A stretch of DNA of 64,000 nucleotides. Source: Pseudoalteromonas lipolytica (GTDB lineage Bacteria; Pseudomonadota; Gammaproteobacteria; Enterobacterales; Alteromonadaceae). A model generated the notes under the pieces. It saw only the letters and a program-made list of their open reading frames with translations. It did no database searches and was not told where the DNA came from. The stretch lies in NCBI RefSeq assembly GCF_900116435.1, contig NZ_FPAZ01000005.1, positions 124,001 to 188,000 of the forward strand, in the 5' to 3' direction. The stretch's first letter is position 1. Every line of letters begins with the position of its first letter. Below are positions 28,858 to 38,953 of the stretch, piece after piece. A program made the translations under genes and the position numbers.

Positions 28858-29871
28858 ATGCGAATTTTAGGTATTGAATCATCATGTGATGAAACAGGTA
28901 TTGCCATTTACGATGATGAACAAGGCTTATTAGCACATCAACTATACAGCCAAGTTAAAGTGCACGCAGACTACGGTGGTGTGGTACCTGAGCTTGCATC
29001 ACGCGACCATGTACGTAAAACTTTGCCATTAATCGACGCAGCTTTTGCGCAAGCCGGTTGTGGTCCTGACGATATCGACGGCATTGCTTACACCGCAGGG
29101 CCAGGTTTAGTGGGGGCTTTGTTAGTGGGCACCTCTATCGGTCGCTCTCTTGCTTATGGCTGGAATATTCCTGCTGTCGCTGTGCACCACATGGAAGGGC
29201 ATTTACTGGCGCCAATGCTTGAAGAAGATAAGCCTGAATTCCCGTTTATTGCGCTACTTGTGTCGGGTGGGCACACAATGATGGTGAAAGTGTCAGGGAT
29301 TGGTGAGTACGAAGTACTGGGTGAATCTGTCGATGATGCGGCAGGTGAAGCATTTGATAAAACAGCGAAGTTATTAGGACTTGATTACCCAGGGGGTCCT
29401 CGTTTAGCAAAACTAGCTGAGCAAGGCACGCCTGAACGGTTTGTGTTTCCACGTCCGATGACAGATAAACCTGGGCTTGATTTCAGCTTCAGTGGTTTAA
29501 AAACGGCTGCATCGCTTGCTATTCGTGACAGTGCTGATGATGAGCAGACTAAAGCTGACATAGCCCACGCATTTCAAACTGCAGTAATTGATACGTTGAT
29601 TATTAAGTGTAAGCGTGCCCTTAAACAAACAGGTATTAAACGCTTAGTGATTGCCGGTGGAGTGAGTGCTAACGTTCAATTACGTGCGCAATTAGAGCGT
29701 GTAATGCAAGGCATGAAAGGTCGAGTGTATTATCCTCGCACAGAATTTTGTACAGATAACGGCGCTATGATCGCCTACGCGGGCATGCAACGCCTTAAAG
29801 CGGGGCAGTTTGCAAGCCTTGATATGAAAACTAAGCCGCGCTGGCCAATCGACTCATTAGAAGCGCTGTAA
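28858..29871 (+). CDS. tsaD: tRNA N6-threonylcarbamoyladenosine transferase subunit
   Basis: 337 aa of the Kae1/TsaD family. With TsaB/TsaE it transfers threonylcarbamoyl from TC-AMP to A37 of ANN-decoding tRNAs. Visible signatures are [19 protein letters not shown] (iron ligands), LLVSGGHTM and [13 protein letters not shown]. Length equals E. coli TsaD (337 aa). TTG 28855 directly precedes the ATG, but GGAG lies 7 nt before ATG 28858, which I chose. One nucleotide separates its stop from the convergent plsY stop. Confidence 0.98.
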   Translation: MRILGIESSCDETGIAIYDDEQGLLAHQLYSQVKVHADYGGVVPELASRDHVRKTLPLIDAAFAQAGCGPDDIDGIAYTAGPGLVGALLVGTSIGRSLAYGWNIPAVAVHHMEGHLLAPMLEEDKPEFPFIALLVSGGHTMMVKVSGIGEYEVLGESVDDAAGEAFDKTAKLLGLDYPGGPRLAKLAEQGTPERFVFPRPMTDKPGLDFSFSGLKTAASLAIRDSADDEQTKADIAHAFQTAVIDTLIIKCKRALKQTGIKRLVIAGGVSANVQLRAQLERVMQGMKGRVYYPRTEFCTDNGAMIAYAGMQRLKAGQFASLDMKTKPRWPIDSLEAL

Positions 29872-29872
29872 C

Positions 29873-30481
29873 TTAGTCGTTGTTATTGTCAGGGGCTTTT
29901 TTCTTAGTCCCTACTTTTGGCTCTTCACCACTTAATAAACGGGTTATGTTTGCTCTGTGACGGAAAATAATCAACAGTGTTAAAAACGTGACTGGCAACG
30001 TATAAAGTGGTTTTATCCACCATGTATAAAGTGGGGCAAGCGACACTGTAATAAGTGCTGCAAGTGACGAATAGCGCGTTATTGCGATTATTAATAGCCA
30101 AGTCGCGATTAATAATCCACCTAAAGATAATCCAATAGGTAGTAAAGTACCAAAGGCCGTCGCAACGGCTTTACCCCCTTTAAAGCTGAAAAATACAGGG
30201 TACATATGCCCTAAACACGCTGCGACGCCAATTAAACCTAACATCAGCGGTTCGATTTTTAAGAAATAAGCGCCCCACACAGGGATGGTGCCTTTTAAAA
30301 TATCAAACACCAGCACTAATACAGCCGGGACTTTTCCACCAAGTCGGTACACATTGGTGGCACCGGGGTTATTCGATCCGTGACTGCGTGGGTCTGGTAG
30401 TTTAAATAACCTAGACACGAGGATTGCGGAGGAAACCGACCCCAGTAAATAGGCTAAAACTAACATTAAAACTTCTAACAC
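29873..30481 (-). CDS. plsY: Acyl-phosphate:glycerol-3-phosphate acyltransferase
   Basis: 202-aa inner-membrane enzyme that makes lysophosphatidic acid from acyl-phosphate and glycerol 3-phosphate. Five hydrophobic helices are visible. The conserved loops [32 protein letters not shown] and [15 protein letters not shown] are the PlsY motifs 1-3. The C-terminal tail is Lys-rich and cytoplasmic. Its neighbours tsaD and folB are the standard gammaproteobacterial context. It is divergent from folB across 226 bp. Confidence 0.96.
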   Translation of the reverse strand: MLEVLMLVLAYLLGSVSSAILVSRLFKLPDPRSHGSNNPGATNVYRLGGKVPAVLVLVFDILKGTIPVWGAYFLKIEPLMLGLIGVAACLGHMYPVFFSFKGGKAVATAFGTLLPIGLSLGGLLIATWLLIIAITRYSSLAALITVSLAPLYTWWIKPLYTLPVTFLTLLIIFRHRANITRLLSGEEPKVGTKKKAPDNNND

Positions 30482-30707
30482 GCGCTTCCTTATTTTTTAA
30501 TCTGCACTTTTGGGCTATCATTGGCGGCAAAACCATCTGCCGCTACTTTTGAGTAGATAGTACGCTACATTTTGCAGTGCATCTACCCGTTATTGTAGAG
30601 GGAATTTTTATATATTAAAACTTTATGACAGCTCTGTGCGCATTATTGAAATTAATACGCGTATACGATAGGTATTGGTTTTAATATTTATGTCGCTTGG
30701 AGTATCA

Positions 30708-31064
30708 ATGGACAAGGTATACATATCACAACTGCACGTAGACACCATTATAGGCGTGTATGATTTTGAAAAAGAAACGAAACAAAGCCTGTATTTTGAT
30801 ATTGAAATGGTGTGTGATATTTCAGCCGCAGCGGCAACCGATGATATAAACTTAGCGCTTGATTACGCTAAAGTCAGTGAACGCGTTATAGCGCACACGA
30901 CGGCAAAACCCGTCGAACTTCTTGAAACCTTAGTTGAACAACTCGCCGCGATTATTTTAACCGAATTTACAACCAGCCAAGTCACAATTCGTGTCAGCAA
31001 ACCAGCTGCGGTTCCTCAAGCTAAAACGGTGGGAGTCGAAATCACCCGTCACAAGGCAAGTTAA
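30708..31064 (+). CDS. folB: Dihydroneopterin aldolase
   Basis: 118 aa. Cytoplasmic enzyme that cleaves 7,8-dihydroneopterin to 6-hydroxymethyl-dihydropterin and glycolaldehyde in folate synthesis. TIIGVYDFEKETKQSLYFDIEM, LDYAKVSERV and the closing VRVSKPAA-like IRVSKPAAVPQAKTVGVEI are the family motifs. The frame extends upstream to 30675, but ATG 30708 has GGAG 5 nt before it and gives the E. coli-like N-terminus. folK follows after 1 nt. Confidence 0.95.
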   Translation: MDKVYISQLHVDTIIGVYDFEKETKQSLYFDIEMVCDISAAAATDDINLALDYAKVSERVIAHTTAKPVELLETLVEQLAAIILTEFTTSQVTIRVSKPAAVPQAKTVGVEITRHKAS

Positions 31065-31065
31065 T

Positions 31066-31554
31066 ATGGCACAGATTTTTATCAGCTTAGGCTCGAATGT
31101 AAATAAAGAGCATTATATTCGCCAAGCATTAAAGACGTTAAAGCCGTATTTCCCTGATAGTGTTCATTCATCGGTATATGAAAGTGAAGCGGTGGGATTT
31201 GCGGGTAATAATTTTTATAACTCAGTGCTTGGTGCGAATACTGACATGCCACTGCCTGAGCTGTGTACATTACTGAAGCAAATAGAGTTAGATAACGGTC
31301 GTACTCGTGAAGATAAAAAGTTTAGTCCTAGAACATTAGACCTTGATTTATTGTTTTATGATGACATTATTTGCGATTCGCCAGCGCAATTACCGCGTGA
31401 TGAAATAACAAAAAATGCGTTTGTTTTAAAACCGCTAGCAGAAATTGCCCCTGATTTTTTTCACCCTGTAGCTAAGCAAACACTGGCTGAGCTATGGAAA
31501 AATTATAACAACCCACAACAAAAACTATGGAAGGTGGAGTTTACTAACCCATGA
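31066..31554 (+). CDS. folK: 6-hydroxymethyl-7,8-dihydropterin pyrophosphokinase
   Basis: 162 aa. It transfers pyrophosphate from ATP to hydroxymethyl-dihydropterin, the step after FolB. Signatures are FISLGSNVN at the start, [23 protein letters not shown] in the middle (Asp pair binding Mg-ATP), and [21 protein letters not shown]. The longest frame begins inside folB at 30991. ATG 31066 directly after the folB stop is the evident start. It overlaps uppP by 4 nt. Confidence 0.95.
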   Translation: MAQIFISLGSNVNKEHYIRQALKTLKPYFPDSVHSSVYESEAVGFAGNNFYNSVLGANTDMPLPELCTLLKQIELDNGRTREDKKFSPRTLDLDLLFYDDIICDSPAQLPRDEITKNAFVLKPLAEIAPDFFHPVAKQTLAELWKNYNNPQQKLWKVEFTNP

Positions 31555-32354
31555 GTATTATTGAGATAATTGTTTTAGCCTTAATTCAAGGATTGACTGA
31601 GTTTTTACCTATTTCGAGCTCAGCGCATTTAATTTTACCTTCGCAAGTTTTAGGCTGGCATGATCAAGGTTTAGCATTTGATGTTGCAGTACACGTAGGT
31701 ACGCTTGGTGCGGTGGTACTGTATTTCCGTAAAGAAGTGGTTGATATTTTGGGGGCTTGGTTTAAGTCGTTTGGCTCACAAGGCGCAACCGATGACAGCC
31801 GTTTGGGCTGGTGGATCATTGTTGCCACGATTCCTGCGTTATTAATTGGGTACTTATTTAAAGACTTTGTAGAGAGCTATTCACGCAATGCGTGGGTGAT
31901 TGCCACTTCAACTATCGTTTTCGGCTTGTTACTTTGGTATGCCGATGTAAAAGCAAAACAAGTAAAAAATATCTACCAAGTAAATTTTTTTAGTGCGTTA
32001 CTATTGGGCTTTTCGCAAGTGCTGGCAATGGTCTTTCCAGGCACGTCGCGCTCTGGCATAACGATAACCGTGGGTTTATTGCTGGGTTTAAATAAGCAAA
32101 GCGCAGCACGTTTTTCGTTTTTAATGTCGATTCCGGTCATTGCTGCGGCAGGTTCATATTATATATATCAACTTGCAACTGCAGGTGAAGCGATTGATTG
32201 GCAAGCTATTTTACTCGGTGCAGGTCTATCGTTTGTTTCGGCTTATGCCTGTATTTTCTTTTTCTTAAAAGTAATTGAGCGCATGGGCATGATGCCATTT
32301 GTTATCTATCGCTTGTTACTTGGTGTCGGTTTATTTGCATTTTTAATGCTGTAA
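31551..32354 (+). CDS. uppP: Undecaprenyl-diphosphate phosphatase (BacA/UppP)
   Basis: 267-aa inner-membrane enzyme that dephosphorylates undecaprenyl pyrophosphate to recycle the lipid carrier for peptidoglycan and O-antigen. The motifs [15 protein letters not shown] (Glu-rich active site) and [11 protein letters not shown] (Ser/Arg) are both present, with about eight hydrophobic segments. The ATG overlaps the folK stop as ATGA, so translation is coupled. A terminator follows. Confidence 0.97.
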   Translation: MSIIEIIVLALIQGLTEFLPISSSAHLILPSQVLGWHDQGLAFDVAVHVGTLGAVVLYFRKEVVDILGAWFKSFGSQGATDDSRLGWWIIVATIPALLIGYLFKDFVESYSRNAWVIATSTIVFGLLLWYADVKAKQVKNIYQVNFFSALLLGFSQVLAMVFPGTSRSGITITVGLLLGLNKQSAARFSFLMSIPVIAAAGSYYIYQLATAGEAIDWQAILLGAGLSFVSAYACIFFFLKVIERMGMMPFVIYRLLLGVGLFAFLML

Positions 32355-32373
32355 AAACCGTTTTACTCACTTT

Positions 32374-32404
32374 AAAAAACACCTCGGTCTTGAGGTGTTT
32401 TTTT
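32374..32404 (+). terminator. Rho-independent terminator of folB-folK-uppP
   Basis: AAACACCTC (ending 32385) and GAGGTGTTT (from 32392) form the stem with a GGTCTT loop and a T7 tail. Confidence 0.9.
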
Positions 32405-32514
32405 ATGTTTGCTATTCGGCAAAAGTCTATTGCCGTCTAATCATGGTAAGTAAAGGTTATATTTGGCATTATAACGCTTTATTTTTTCGTAATTCATTTT
32501 GTTCAGGACAGTAG

Positions 32515-33858
32515 ATGCATATTCATATTCTTGGAATTTGTGGCACCTTTATGGGCGGGATTGCCGCAATCGCTAAATCGTTGGGTCACACAGTGACAGG
32601 CTCTGATCAAAATGTTTACCCCCCAATGAGTACGCAGCTGGAAGAGCTTGGCATTACGCTAACTCAAGGTTATGACATTACACAATTAGACCCCGCGCCC
32701 GATATGGTGGTCATTGGCAATGCGATGAGTCGTGGTAACCCCTGTGTGGAATATGTGCTCGATAAAGGCTTACCTTACACCTCAGGCCCAGAATGGCTTA
32801 AGCATAATTTATTGCAAAACTCATGGGTGCTTGCTGTCGCAGGCACGCATGGTAAAACGACAACCGCGAGTATGTTGGCATGGCTGCTAGAATATGCAGG
32901 TATGAAACCGGGCTTTTTGATTGGTGGCATTGTGCAAAACTTTGGGGTATCAGCACGAGTTGGTGAGACGCCGTTTTTTGTCATTGAAGCCGATGAATAT
33001 GACACCGCCTTTTTTGATAAACGCAGTAAGTTTGTGCATTACTTACCACGGACCTTAATCCTCAATAATCTTGAATTTGATCATGCTGATATTTTTGAAG
33101 ATTTAAATGCGATTAAAAAACAATTTCATCACTTGATGCGTACATTACCCTGTAGTGGCAAAGTTATCTGGCCAAGCCAAGATGAAGCACTGCAGGATGT
33201 GATTGAGCGCGGCCTTTGGAGTGACAGCGAAACGCTGTCAGGTGATTGGGATTATCGCTTACTTAAAGCGGATGGCAGCGAGTTTGAAGTGTTGTTAGCG
33301 GGAGAAGTACAGGGCGTTGTGTCGTGGCAAGCCATGGGCGAACATAATGTCAAAAATGCGATTATGGCGATTGCAGCTGCGCGTCATGTCGGTATCGCTG
33401 TGCCCGTGAGCATTGCAGGTTTAGCTGAGTTTATTTCACCTAAGCGTCGTATGGAACTCAAAGCTGATATAAAGGGCATTAAAGTGTATGACGATTTTGC
33501 CCATCACCCAACCGCGATAAAAACGACTTTAGCAGGCCTGCGCGCTAAAGTCGGCAATGAGAAAATTATTGCGATATTAGAGCCCCGTTCGAACACCATG
33601 AAAATGGGTGTGCATCAGCAAACGCTTATTGACTCGCTTAGTGCAGCCGATGAGGTGTATTTGTTTGAGCCAGAAAATTTGAGTTGGTCATTAAAAGACT
33701 ATGCTGACAAAGCGGGTATGTACTGCAGCACAAGTACTGAGGAAATCATTACGTTGGTTGCAAACAGTGCGGCTGCCCATCACCATATTTTGATTATGAG
33801 TAATGGTGGCTTTGAAGGTATTCATCAGCGCTTGATCACGGTATTAGAACAAAATTAA
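32515..33858 (+). CDS. mpl: UDP-MurNAc:L-Ala-gamma-D-Glu-meso-DAP ligase (murein peptide ligase)
   Basis: 447 aa of the Mur ligase family. It joins recycled murein tripeptide to UDP-MurNAc in the cytoplasm. N-terminal Rossmann motif MHIHILGICGTFMGGIA; ATP loop AVAGTHGKTTTASML; VIEADEYDTAFFDKRSKF in the central domain; YDDFAHHPTAIKTT in the C-terminal domain. The length and the GICGTFMGG form are those of Mpl, not MurC. It has its own upstream region after the uppP terminator. Confidence 0.96.
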   Translation: MHIHILGICGTFMGGIAAIAKSLGHTVTGSDQNVYPPMSTQLEELGITLTQGYDITQLDPAPDMVVIGNAMSRGNPCVEYVLDKGLPYTSGPEWLKHNLLQNSWVLAVAGTHGKTTTASMLAWLLEYAGMKPGFLIGGIVQNFGVSARVGETPFFVIEADEYDTAFFDKRSKFVHYLPRTLILNNLEFDHADIFEDLNAIKKQFHHLMRTLPCSGKVIWPSQDEALQDVIERGLWSDSETLSGDWDYRLLKADGSEFEVLLAGEVQGVVSWQAMGEHNVKNAIMAIAAARHVGIAVPVSIAGLAEFISPKRRMELKADIKGIKVYDDFAHHPTAIKTTLAGLRAKVGNEKIIAILEPRSNTMKMGVHQQTLIDSLSAADEVYLFEPENLSWSLKDYADKAGMYCSTSTEEIITLVANSAAAHHHILIMSNGGFEGIHQRLITVLEQN

Positions 33859-33879
33859 CCAGTATACGGAGTTAACTGT

Positions 33880-34503
33880 ATGCAATTTAAAGATAAAATA
33901 ACCCTAGCGTTTAGTGGCGCGTCGGGCGCGCCTTACGGTTTAAGGTTGTTAGAAGTATTATTAGAACAACAGTTTCAAGTGTACGTGTTGATCTCAAGCG
34001 CTGCGCGTGTGGTACTTGATACCGAATCAAATATTAAGCTTTCAGGTAATGAAGACAAAGCGACAGAGCAGCTTAGTAAGCTGTTCAATGCAGCCCCAGA
34101 GCAGCTAAAAGTATTTGGTAAAGATAATTGGTTTAGCCCCGTAGCATCGGGCTCGGCAGCCCCTAAAAAAATGGTGGTGTGTCCTTGCAGTGCAGGCTCA
34201 GTCTCGGCCATTGCCGTTGGCGCATCTGATAACTTATTGGAACGTGCTGCTGATGTGGTTATTAAAGAACGTGGTCAGCTTATTTTGGTGCCACGCGAAA
34301 CACCTTTTAGTGAAATACACCTAGAAAACATGCTCAAGTTAGCAAAATTGGGTGTCACCATTATGCCTGCAGCACCCGGGTTTTATCATAAACCTGAGCA
34401 CATTTCTGACTTGGTCGATTTTATGGTGGCACGTATTTTAGATCATTTACATATTGAACATACTCTAACGAAACGTTGGGGTTATGGAGAGGGCAAACAG
34501 TGA
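33880..34503 (+). CDS. ubiX: Flavin prenyltransferase UbiX
   Basis: 207 aa. It makes prenylated FMN, the cofactor of the UbiD decarboxylase in ubiquinone synthesis. [18 protein letters not shown] binds flavin. [25 protein letters not shown] and [18 protein letters not shown] are family motifs. GGAG lies 9 nt upstream of the ATG. Its stop overlaps the GTG start of yadG, placing a ubiquinone gene at the head of an ABC-transporter operon. Confidence 0.96.
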   Translation: MQFKDKITLAFSGASGAPYGLRLLEVLLEQQFQVYVLISSAARVVLDTESNIKLSGNEDKATEQLSKLFNAAPEQLKVFGKDNWFSPVASGSAAPKKMVVCPCSAGSVSAIAVGASDNLLERAADVVIKERGQLILVPRETPFSEIHLENMLKLAKLGVTIMPAAPGFYHKPEHISDLVDFMVARILDHLHIEHTLTKRWGYGEGKQ

Positions 34504-35429
34504 GCGAACAGACAATCGCATTAAATATTGAAGGCCTTAAAAAGGTTTATAAAAATGGCGTTGAAGCCGTAAAAGGGATTGATTTACAGGTAAAACAAGG
34601 CGACTTTTTTGCTTTGTTAGGTCCCAATGGGGCGGGTAAATCAACCACAATTGGCGTGATTTCATCACTTGTGAATAAAAGCGCAGGCCGTGTTGAAGTC
34701 TTTGGTCATAATATCGATACAGATCTCGAAGCTGCAAAATCAGAGCTCGGCTTAGTACCGCAAGAGTTTAACTTTAGCCAGTTTGAAACGCTTAACCAAA
34801 TATTAGTTAATCAAGCTGGCTACTATGGCGTACCAAGAAAGCTTGCTCATGAACGTGCTGAAAAATACCTAAAACAACTTGGTTTATTTGAGAAAAAAGA
34901 TAAACAAGCTCGCACGTTATCGGGGGGAATGAAGCGCCGTTTAATGATTGCCCGTGCGCTTATGCACGAACCAAAGTTACTTATTCTTGATGAGCCTACG
35001 GCGGGGGTTGATATTGAACTGCGTCGCTCTATGTGGGATTTCTTGCGTGAAATCAATAAACAAGGCGTTACCATTATTCTTACCACGCACTATTTAGAAG
35101 AAGCGGAATTGTTGTGTAAGAACATCGCTATTATTGATAGTGGTGTGATTGTCGAAAACACCACAATTAAAGCGTTACTTGCCAAGCTTGATAAAGAAAC
35201 CTTCGTGCTTGACTTAAAACAGCCAGTTAACCCTATCAGCCTTGATGGTTATCAGTTTACTTTAACCGATGATCATACCTTAGAAGTTGAGGTGGCTAAA
35301 TCGCAGGGGCTAAATCAGGTGTTTACGGCGTTAACCGAGCAAGGCAATACAGTGCTCAGTATGCGTAATAAGGCCAATCGATTAGAAGAGTTGTTTGTGG
35401 GTTTATTAGAACAAGGGCGAGGCGAATAA
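34500..35429 (+). CDS. yadG: YadG-like ABC transporter ATP-binding protein
   Basis: 309 aa. Walker A is [10 protein letters not shown], the signature [15 protein letters not shown], Walker [13 protein letters not shown], and the H-loop TTHYLEEAE. Long identical stretches to E. coli YadG (for example [29 protein letters not shown]) make this a firm orthologue call. E. coli YadGH is an ABC-2 type exporter of unknown substrate. GTG 34500 overlaps the ubiX stop. The longer frame from 34476 would enter ubiX further. Confidence 0.95.
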   Translation: MSEQTIALNIEGLKKVYKNGVEAVKGIDLQVKQGDFFALLGPNGAGKSTTIGVISSLVNKSAGRVEVFGHNIDTDLEAAKSELGLVPQEFNFSQFETLNQILVNQAGYYGVPRKLAHERAEKYLKQLGLFEKKDKQARTLSGGMKRRLMIARALMHEPKLLILDEPTAGVDIELRRSMWDFLREINKQGVTIILTTHYLEEAELLCKNIAIIDSGVIVENTTIKALLAKLDKETFVLDLKQPVNPISLDGYQFTLTDDHTLEVEVAKSQGLNQVFTALTEQGNTVLSMRNKANRLEELFVGLLEQGRGE

Positions 35430-36196
35430 TGTTTAAATATGGTGTAGCGCTAAAGAGTATTTGGATTAAAGAGTGTATTCGTTTTTTACGTATTTGGGTG
35501 CAAACGCTGGTACCGCCAGCAATTACGATGAGCCTTTATTTTGTTATTTTTGGTAACCTAATTGGCTCACGCATTGGTGATATGGGTGGTTTTTCCTACA
35601 TGGAATTTATAGTACCTGGCCTCATCATGATGTCGGTGATTACTAACTCTTACTCTAATGTGGCGTCGAGCTTTTATTCCACTAAATTCCAAAAAAGTAT
35701 CGAAGAGCTACTTGTGGCACCGGTGCCTAATTACATCATTGTACTAGGCTACATGGGTGGAGGTATGACACGAGGCATGTTGGTTGGCTTAATTGTTACG
35801 TGCGTGTCTTTGCTATTTGTTGATATTCAAATTCACAATATTTTCGTGATTATGGCGACTGTGATTTTAACCTCAGCCGTATTTGCTCTGGGGGGCTTAA
35901 TAAATGCAATTTACGCAAATAGCTTTGATGACATCAGTATTATACCTACGTTCATTTTAACGCCATTAACCTACTTAGGTGGGGTGTTTTACTCGATTAC
36001 CCTGTTACCTGAGTTTTGGCAGGGGGTATCGCAAGTAAACCCAATTATATATATGGTTAATGCATTTAGGTATGGCTTCTTAGGTGTGTCGGATGTCGAC
36101 TTATCGGTCGCGTTTGGTGTACTAGGGTTATTTATTGTGGGGTTATTTACGTTAGCTTTAACGCTAATTAAACGCGGTGTGGGGCTTAGACACTAA
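35429..36196 (+). CDS. yadH: YadH-like ABC-2 type transporter permease
   Basis: 255-aa inner-membrane permease with six hydrophobic helices. It shares IWVQTLVPPAITMSLYF, FGNLIGSRIGDMGGFSYM and PTFILTPLTYLGGVFYS with E. coli YadH. It pairs with the ATPase encoded directly upstream (1-nt overlap). The substrate is unknown. The start is ATG 35429. Confidence 0.95.
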   Translation: MFKYGVALKSIWIKECIRFLRIWVQTLVPPAITMSLYFVIFGNLIGSRIGDMGGFSYMEFIVPGLIMMSVITNSYSNVASSFYSTKFQKSIEELLVAPVPNYIIVLGYMGGGMTRGMLVGLIVTCVSLLFVDIQIHNIFVIMATVILTSAVFALGGLINAIYANSFDDISIIPTFILTPLTYLGGVFYSITLLPEFWQGVSQVNPIIYMVNAFRYGFLGVSDVDLSVAFGVLGLFIVGLFTLALTLIKRGVGLRH

Positions 36197-36861
36197 TGAC
36201 AGATGCAAATTCGAGAAGTATTGTATCGAATCAACCCGGCTTGCATGACAAGCTAGACGAGATTGTTTTAAAGCACTTAAGTGCAGAGTTTAAAAAACCA
36301 ATTGCAGCGCACACGCAAGCTGCATTTGACCAAGTGAATGACAAAGTTCACGCATTCAATGGACCAATTATTCTTGATTCATGCTGTGGGGTGGGAGAGA
36401 GTACCGCTAATCTTGCTAAGCGCCACCCAGAGGCACTTGTTATTGGAATTGACAAGTCGTCACATCGTTTAGATAAGCACGATATTGAATATAAACAAAC
36501 AGACACTGGCCAGTATATTTTGGTACAAGCTGATTTAAATGATTTTTGGCGTTTAGCGGTTGCAGCAAATTGGCAGCCAACTCACCATTATCTGCTTTAT
36601 CCAAACCCTTGGCCAAAAGCTAAGCACTTACAAAGGCGCTGGCATGGGGCCGCAATTTTTCCATTTATTGTTAAACTTGGCGGCCGATTAGAGCTCAGAA
36701 GTAACTGGGATATCTACGTTAAAGAGTTCGCTCGCGCCCTTGAGTTGGCTGGACATCCATGCCAAGTTGAACGCTATGAACACGATGTGCCTATTACGCC
36801 GTTCGAGCGAAAGTATTGGGCCAGTGGACAGCAGAGCCACCGCTTAGTCATAAACCTTTAA
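36196..36861 (+). CDS. TrmB-like SAM-dependent methyltransferase
   Basis: 221 aa. SAM-binding motif ILDSCCGVGESTANLAKRHP followed by VIGIDKSSHRL. The TrmB-type segment YLLYPNPWPKAKHLQRRWHG and LELRSNWDIYVKEF match the tRNA (m7G46) methyltransferase family (usual motif PDPWPKKRHHKRR). A more canonical TrmB may exist elsewhere, so this could be a paralogue with another substrate. It overlaps yadH by 1 nt. Its stop codon overlaps the stop of the convergent EAL gene by 4 nt. Confidence 0.82.
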   Translation: MTDANSRSIVSNQPGLHDKLDEIVLKHLSAEFKKPIAAHTQAAFDQVNDKVHAFNGPIILDSCCGVGESTANLAKRHPEALVIGIDKSSHRLDKHDIEYKQTDTGQYILVQADLNDFWRLAVAANWQPTHHYLLYPNPWPKAKHLQRRWHGAAIFPFIVKLGGRLELRSNWDIYVKEFARALELAGHPCQVERYEHDVPITPFERKYWASGQQSHRLVINL

Positions 36862-38717
36862 ATTTGCGTGTTAATGTAGGGAGTGGGTGGGGCAAAATAA
36901 TTACCTTGCATGAGTGTGATACCCGCACGTGAAAGTGCATCGGCAATTTGCTCACTTTCTACTTGCTCAGCAATAACCGCTAAGTTTAATTGCTGAGCAT
37001 ACTTCACTAAATGCTCTATAAACATAAAACTATCGGCATTATTGTGTATTTGGCTTACTAGGTCTTTGTCGAGCTTTAAGCCATCCACTTCAAGCTTTAA
37101 AATGTGAGACAAGTTTGAGTACCCCGCGCCAAATTCATTGATCATCACTTGCGCCCCTTTATTCTTTAATAAACTAATAAAGGCTTTCACTTGGCTAAAG
37201 TATGCAATGGCTTCAGTTTCATGAAACTCAAAAATAATATTGTGTGGTTTTGGGTAACGCCTTAATTGCTGCTCTAGAAATTCACTTAAACTTGGATCGA
37301 GAATATCTTGCGCGGTGATATTGATACTCCAGCGCACATTTGTCTTTCTGAATTGCTCAATACATCGTGAAAACATGGTGCGTGTTAACAACCCGTCCAT
37401 GCGTGAGCGCTTTAATACAGCCATAAAGTAATCAGGGCAATGAATCCGACCTTGTGCAGTTGCCATTCTGGCTAAGCTTTCATAGTGACTTATTTGCTTC
37501 AGTTCCGTGTTATAAATTGGCTGAAAGTAGGGCACGATTCGATTGTTATCGAACGCTTCTCTAACTTCTTTAGCGAGAGTGACGTTGTGTCTAAATTGCT
37601 CTTCAACTTGTTTAAATACATTCTCATAGCGAACAATACGTTGGTTATTTAACTTGGCTTGTTGCAAGGCTATATGTGCATTTTCTATGAGCATGAGTTT
37701 GTTACACGAGGCGACTCCAGCATGCAAAGTAATATAAATAAATGGCTCGCTTAGCACGGGAATTGCGTGATTAAAGGTATTGATAATATCGTCAATACGT
37801 TGCTCAGCGTTGCGAATATTCAATAATGCGATTTTATTCGTCGCTAAACGAAAGGTTGCGCTCTCGCTTGGTATGCGGGATTGAAAATATGTGAGTAAAT
37901 TAGCCATCACTCTATCGCTGACATCGGTGCCATAAAAACTACTAATATCCTCAAGCTCATTGATACTGATAACAGCAAGTTCCATGCGGTGTCTGGTTGT
38001 TCTTTCTATGTAATTCTCGAGCGCAATATGATTGGCAAAGCCGGTGCGAGCATCAGTCAGGAGTGAGCGTTTAAGCTGTAAAAAATAAAGCCACGCGATT
38101 AAAGCAACAATAAAGAAAAAGAAGCCGCTTGTAATGGTTGCTTTTGTTATGCTGTGTTGCAGTTGCTCATTGAGATCATCAATAGCAATGTCTGCACCTG
38201 TAATATAAGTGTGGCCGTTTTTGTCAACAAAGGTCACAAAGATACTTTTAAAGTTGCCCCAGTGATCTTGTGATATTTCAAAAACGGGTTCTGTCGAAAA
38301 AAAAGCTTCTTTATTGATGTCGGTGGCTTCAGGGTACGCATCTAAAAAGTGTGTCACGCGTCCACTGTTGTGATCTTTTTGAGTATAGCTAGAGGCACTA
38401 AAGAATACCGTATCATCGCGCAGCACCATCGCATATACATACGCTACCTGCATTTGCTTAGCGTAGTCAGATAAAGCCCTGCTCTTATCTTTATACAGCT
38501 CAGGTGAAATAGTTTGGCCTGCATTCACACGGGTATGATAATCATCCCCTAAAATATGCTTAACACTGATTGCCGCATTGAGTAATTTGGCATCAACATT
38601 CGCCATTATCTCACTACGTGTTGATTCATAGGTGTAATAAATATAGCCAAATAAGCTAATAAAAAATGCGGCAAAACCATAAATAAGCCAGCGTGTTCTT
38701 TGCATTCCATTCGGCAT
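36858..38717 (-). CDS. Membrane GGDEF-EAL protein with degenerate GGDEF and altered EAL motifs
   Basis: 619 aa. Membrane helix at about 10-28, a periplasmic sensor domain (about 30-190), a second helix (about 198-216), a GGDEF-fold domain (about 222-365) and an EAL domain (about 380-615). The GGDEF motif position reads LATNKIALLN, so cyclase activity is not expected. In the EAL domain the start is YESLARM and the DDFGxG motif is INEFGAGYS, with both Asp replaced, while LKLDKDLV and VIAEQVESE are kept. It may be a c-di-GMP or protein sensor and not an enzyme. Convergent with the TrmB-like gene. Confidence 0.88.
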   Translation of the reverse strand: MPNGMQRTRWLIYGFAAFFISLFGYIYYTYESTRSEIMANVDAKLLNAAISVKHILGDDYHTRVNAGQTISPELYKDKSRALSDYAKQMQVAYVYAMVLRDDTVFFSASSYTQKDHNSGRVTHFLDAYPEATDINKEAFFSTEPVFEISQDHWGNFKSIFVTFVDKNGHTYITGADIAIDDLNEQLQHSITKATITSGFFFFIVALIAWLYFLQLKRSLLTDARTGFANHIALENYIERTTRHRMELAVISINELEDISSFYGTDVSDRVMANLLTYFQSRIPSESATFRLATNKIALLNIRNAEQRIDDIINTFNHAIPVLSEPFIYITLHAGVASCNKLMLIENAHIALQQAKLNNQRIVRYENVFKQVEEQFRHNVTLAKEVREAFDNNRIVPYFQPIYNTELKQISHYESLARMATAQGRIHCPDYFMAVLKRSRMDGLLTRTMFSRCIEQFRKTNVRWSINITAQDILDPSLSEFLEQQLRRYPKPHNIIFEFHETEAIAYFSQVKAFISLLKNKGAQVMINEFGAGYSNLSHILKLEVDGLKLDKDLVSQIHNNADSFMFIEHLVKYAQQLNLAVIAEQVESEQIADALSRAGITLMQGNYFAPPTPYINTQI

Positions 38718-38953
38718 AGGTGTTCCCTTTGCAGTTATGACTTGATTATACTTAAAAAATACGCAGCTGATAGCAGAAAATTACGACAAAATTCACCCAT
38801 CGATCATTTTTTTGTCACCGAAAGCATGGCTTTTTGGCTTTAAGCGAGACATTTTCATGATATTCCAGTAAAGTTAGCCAATTTCATAGAAACAGTGCCG
38901 CAAAATGTAAACCTCAATGTTCCTGCATTGGGTTCATTTTTAAGCTGCTTATA

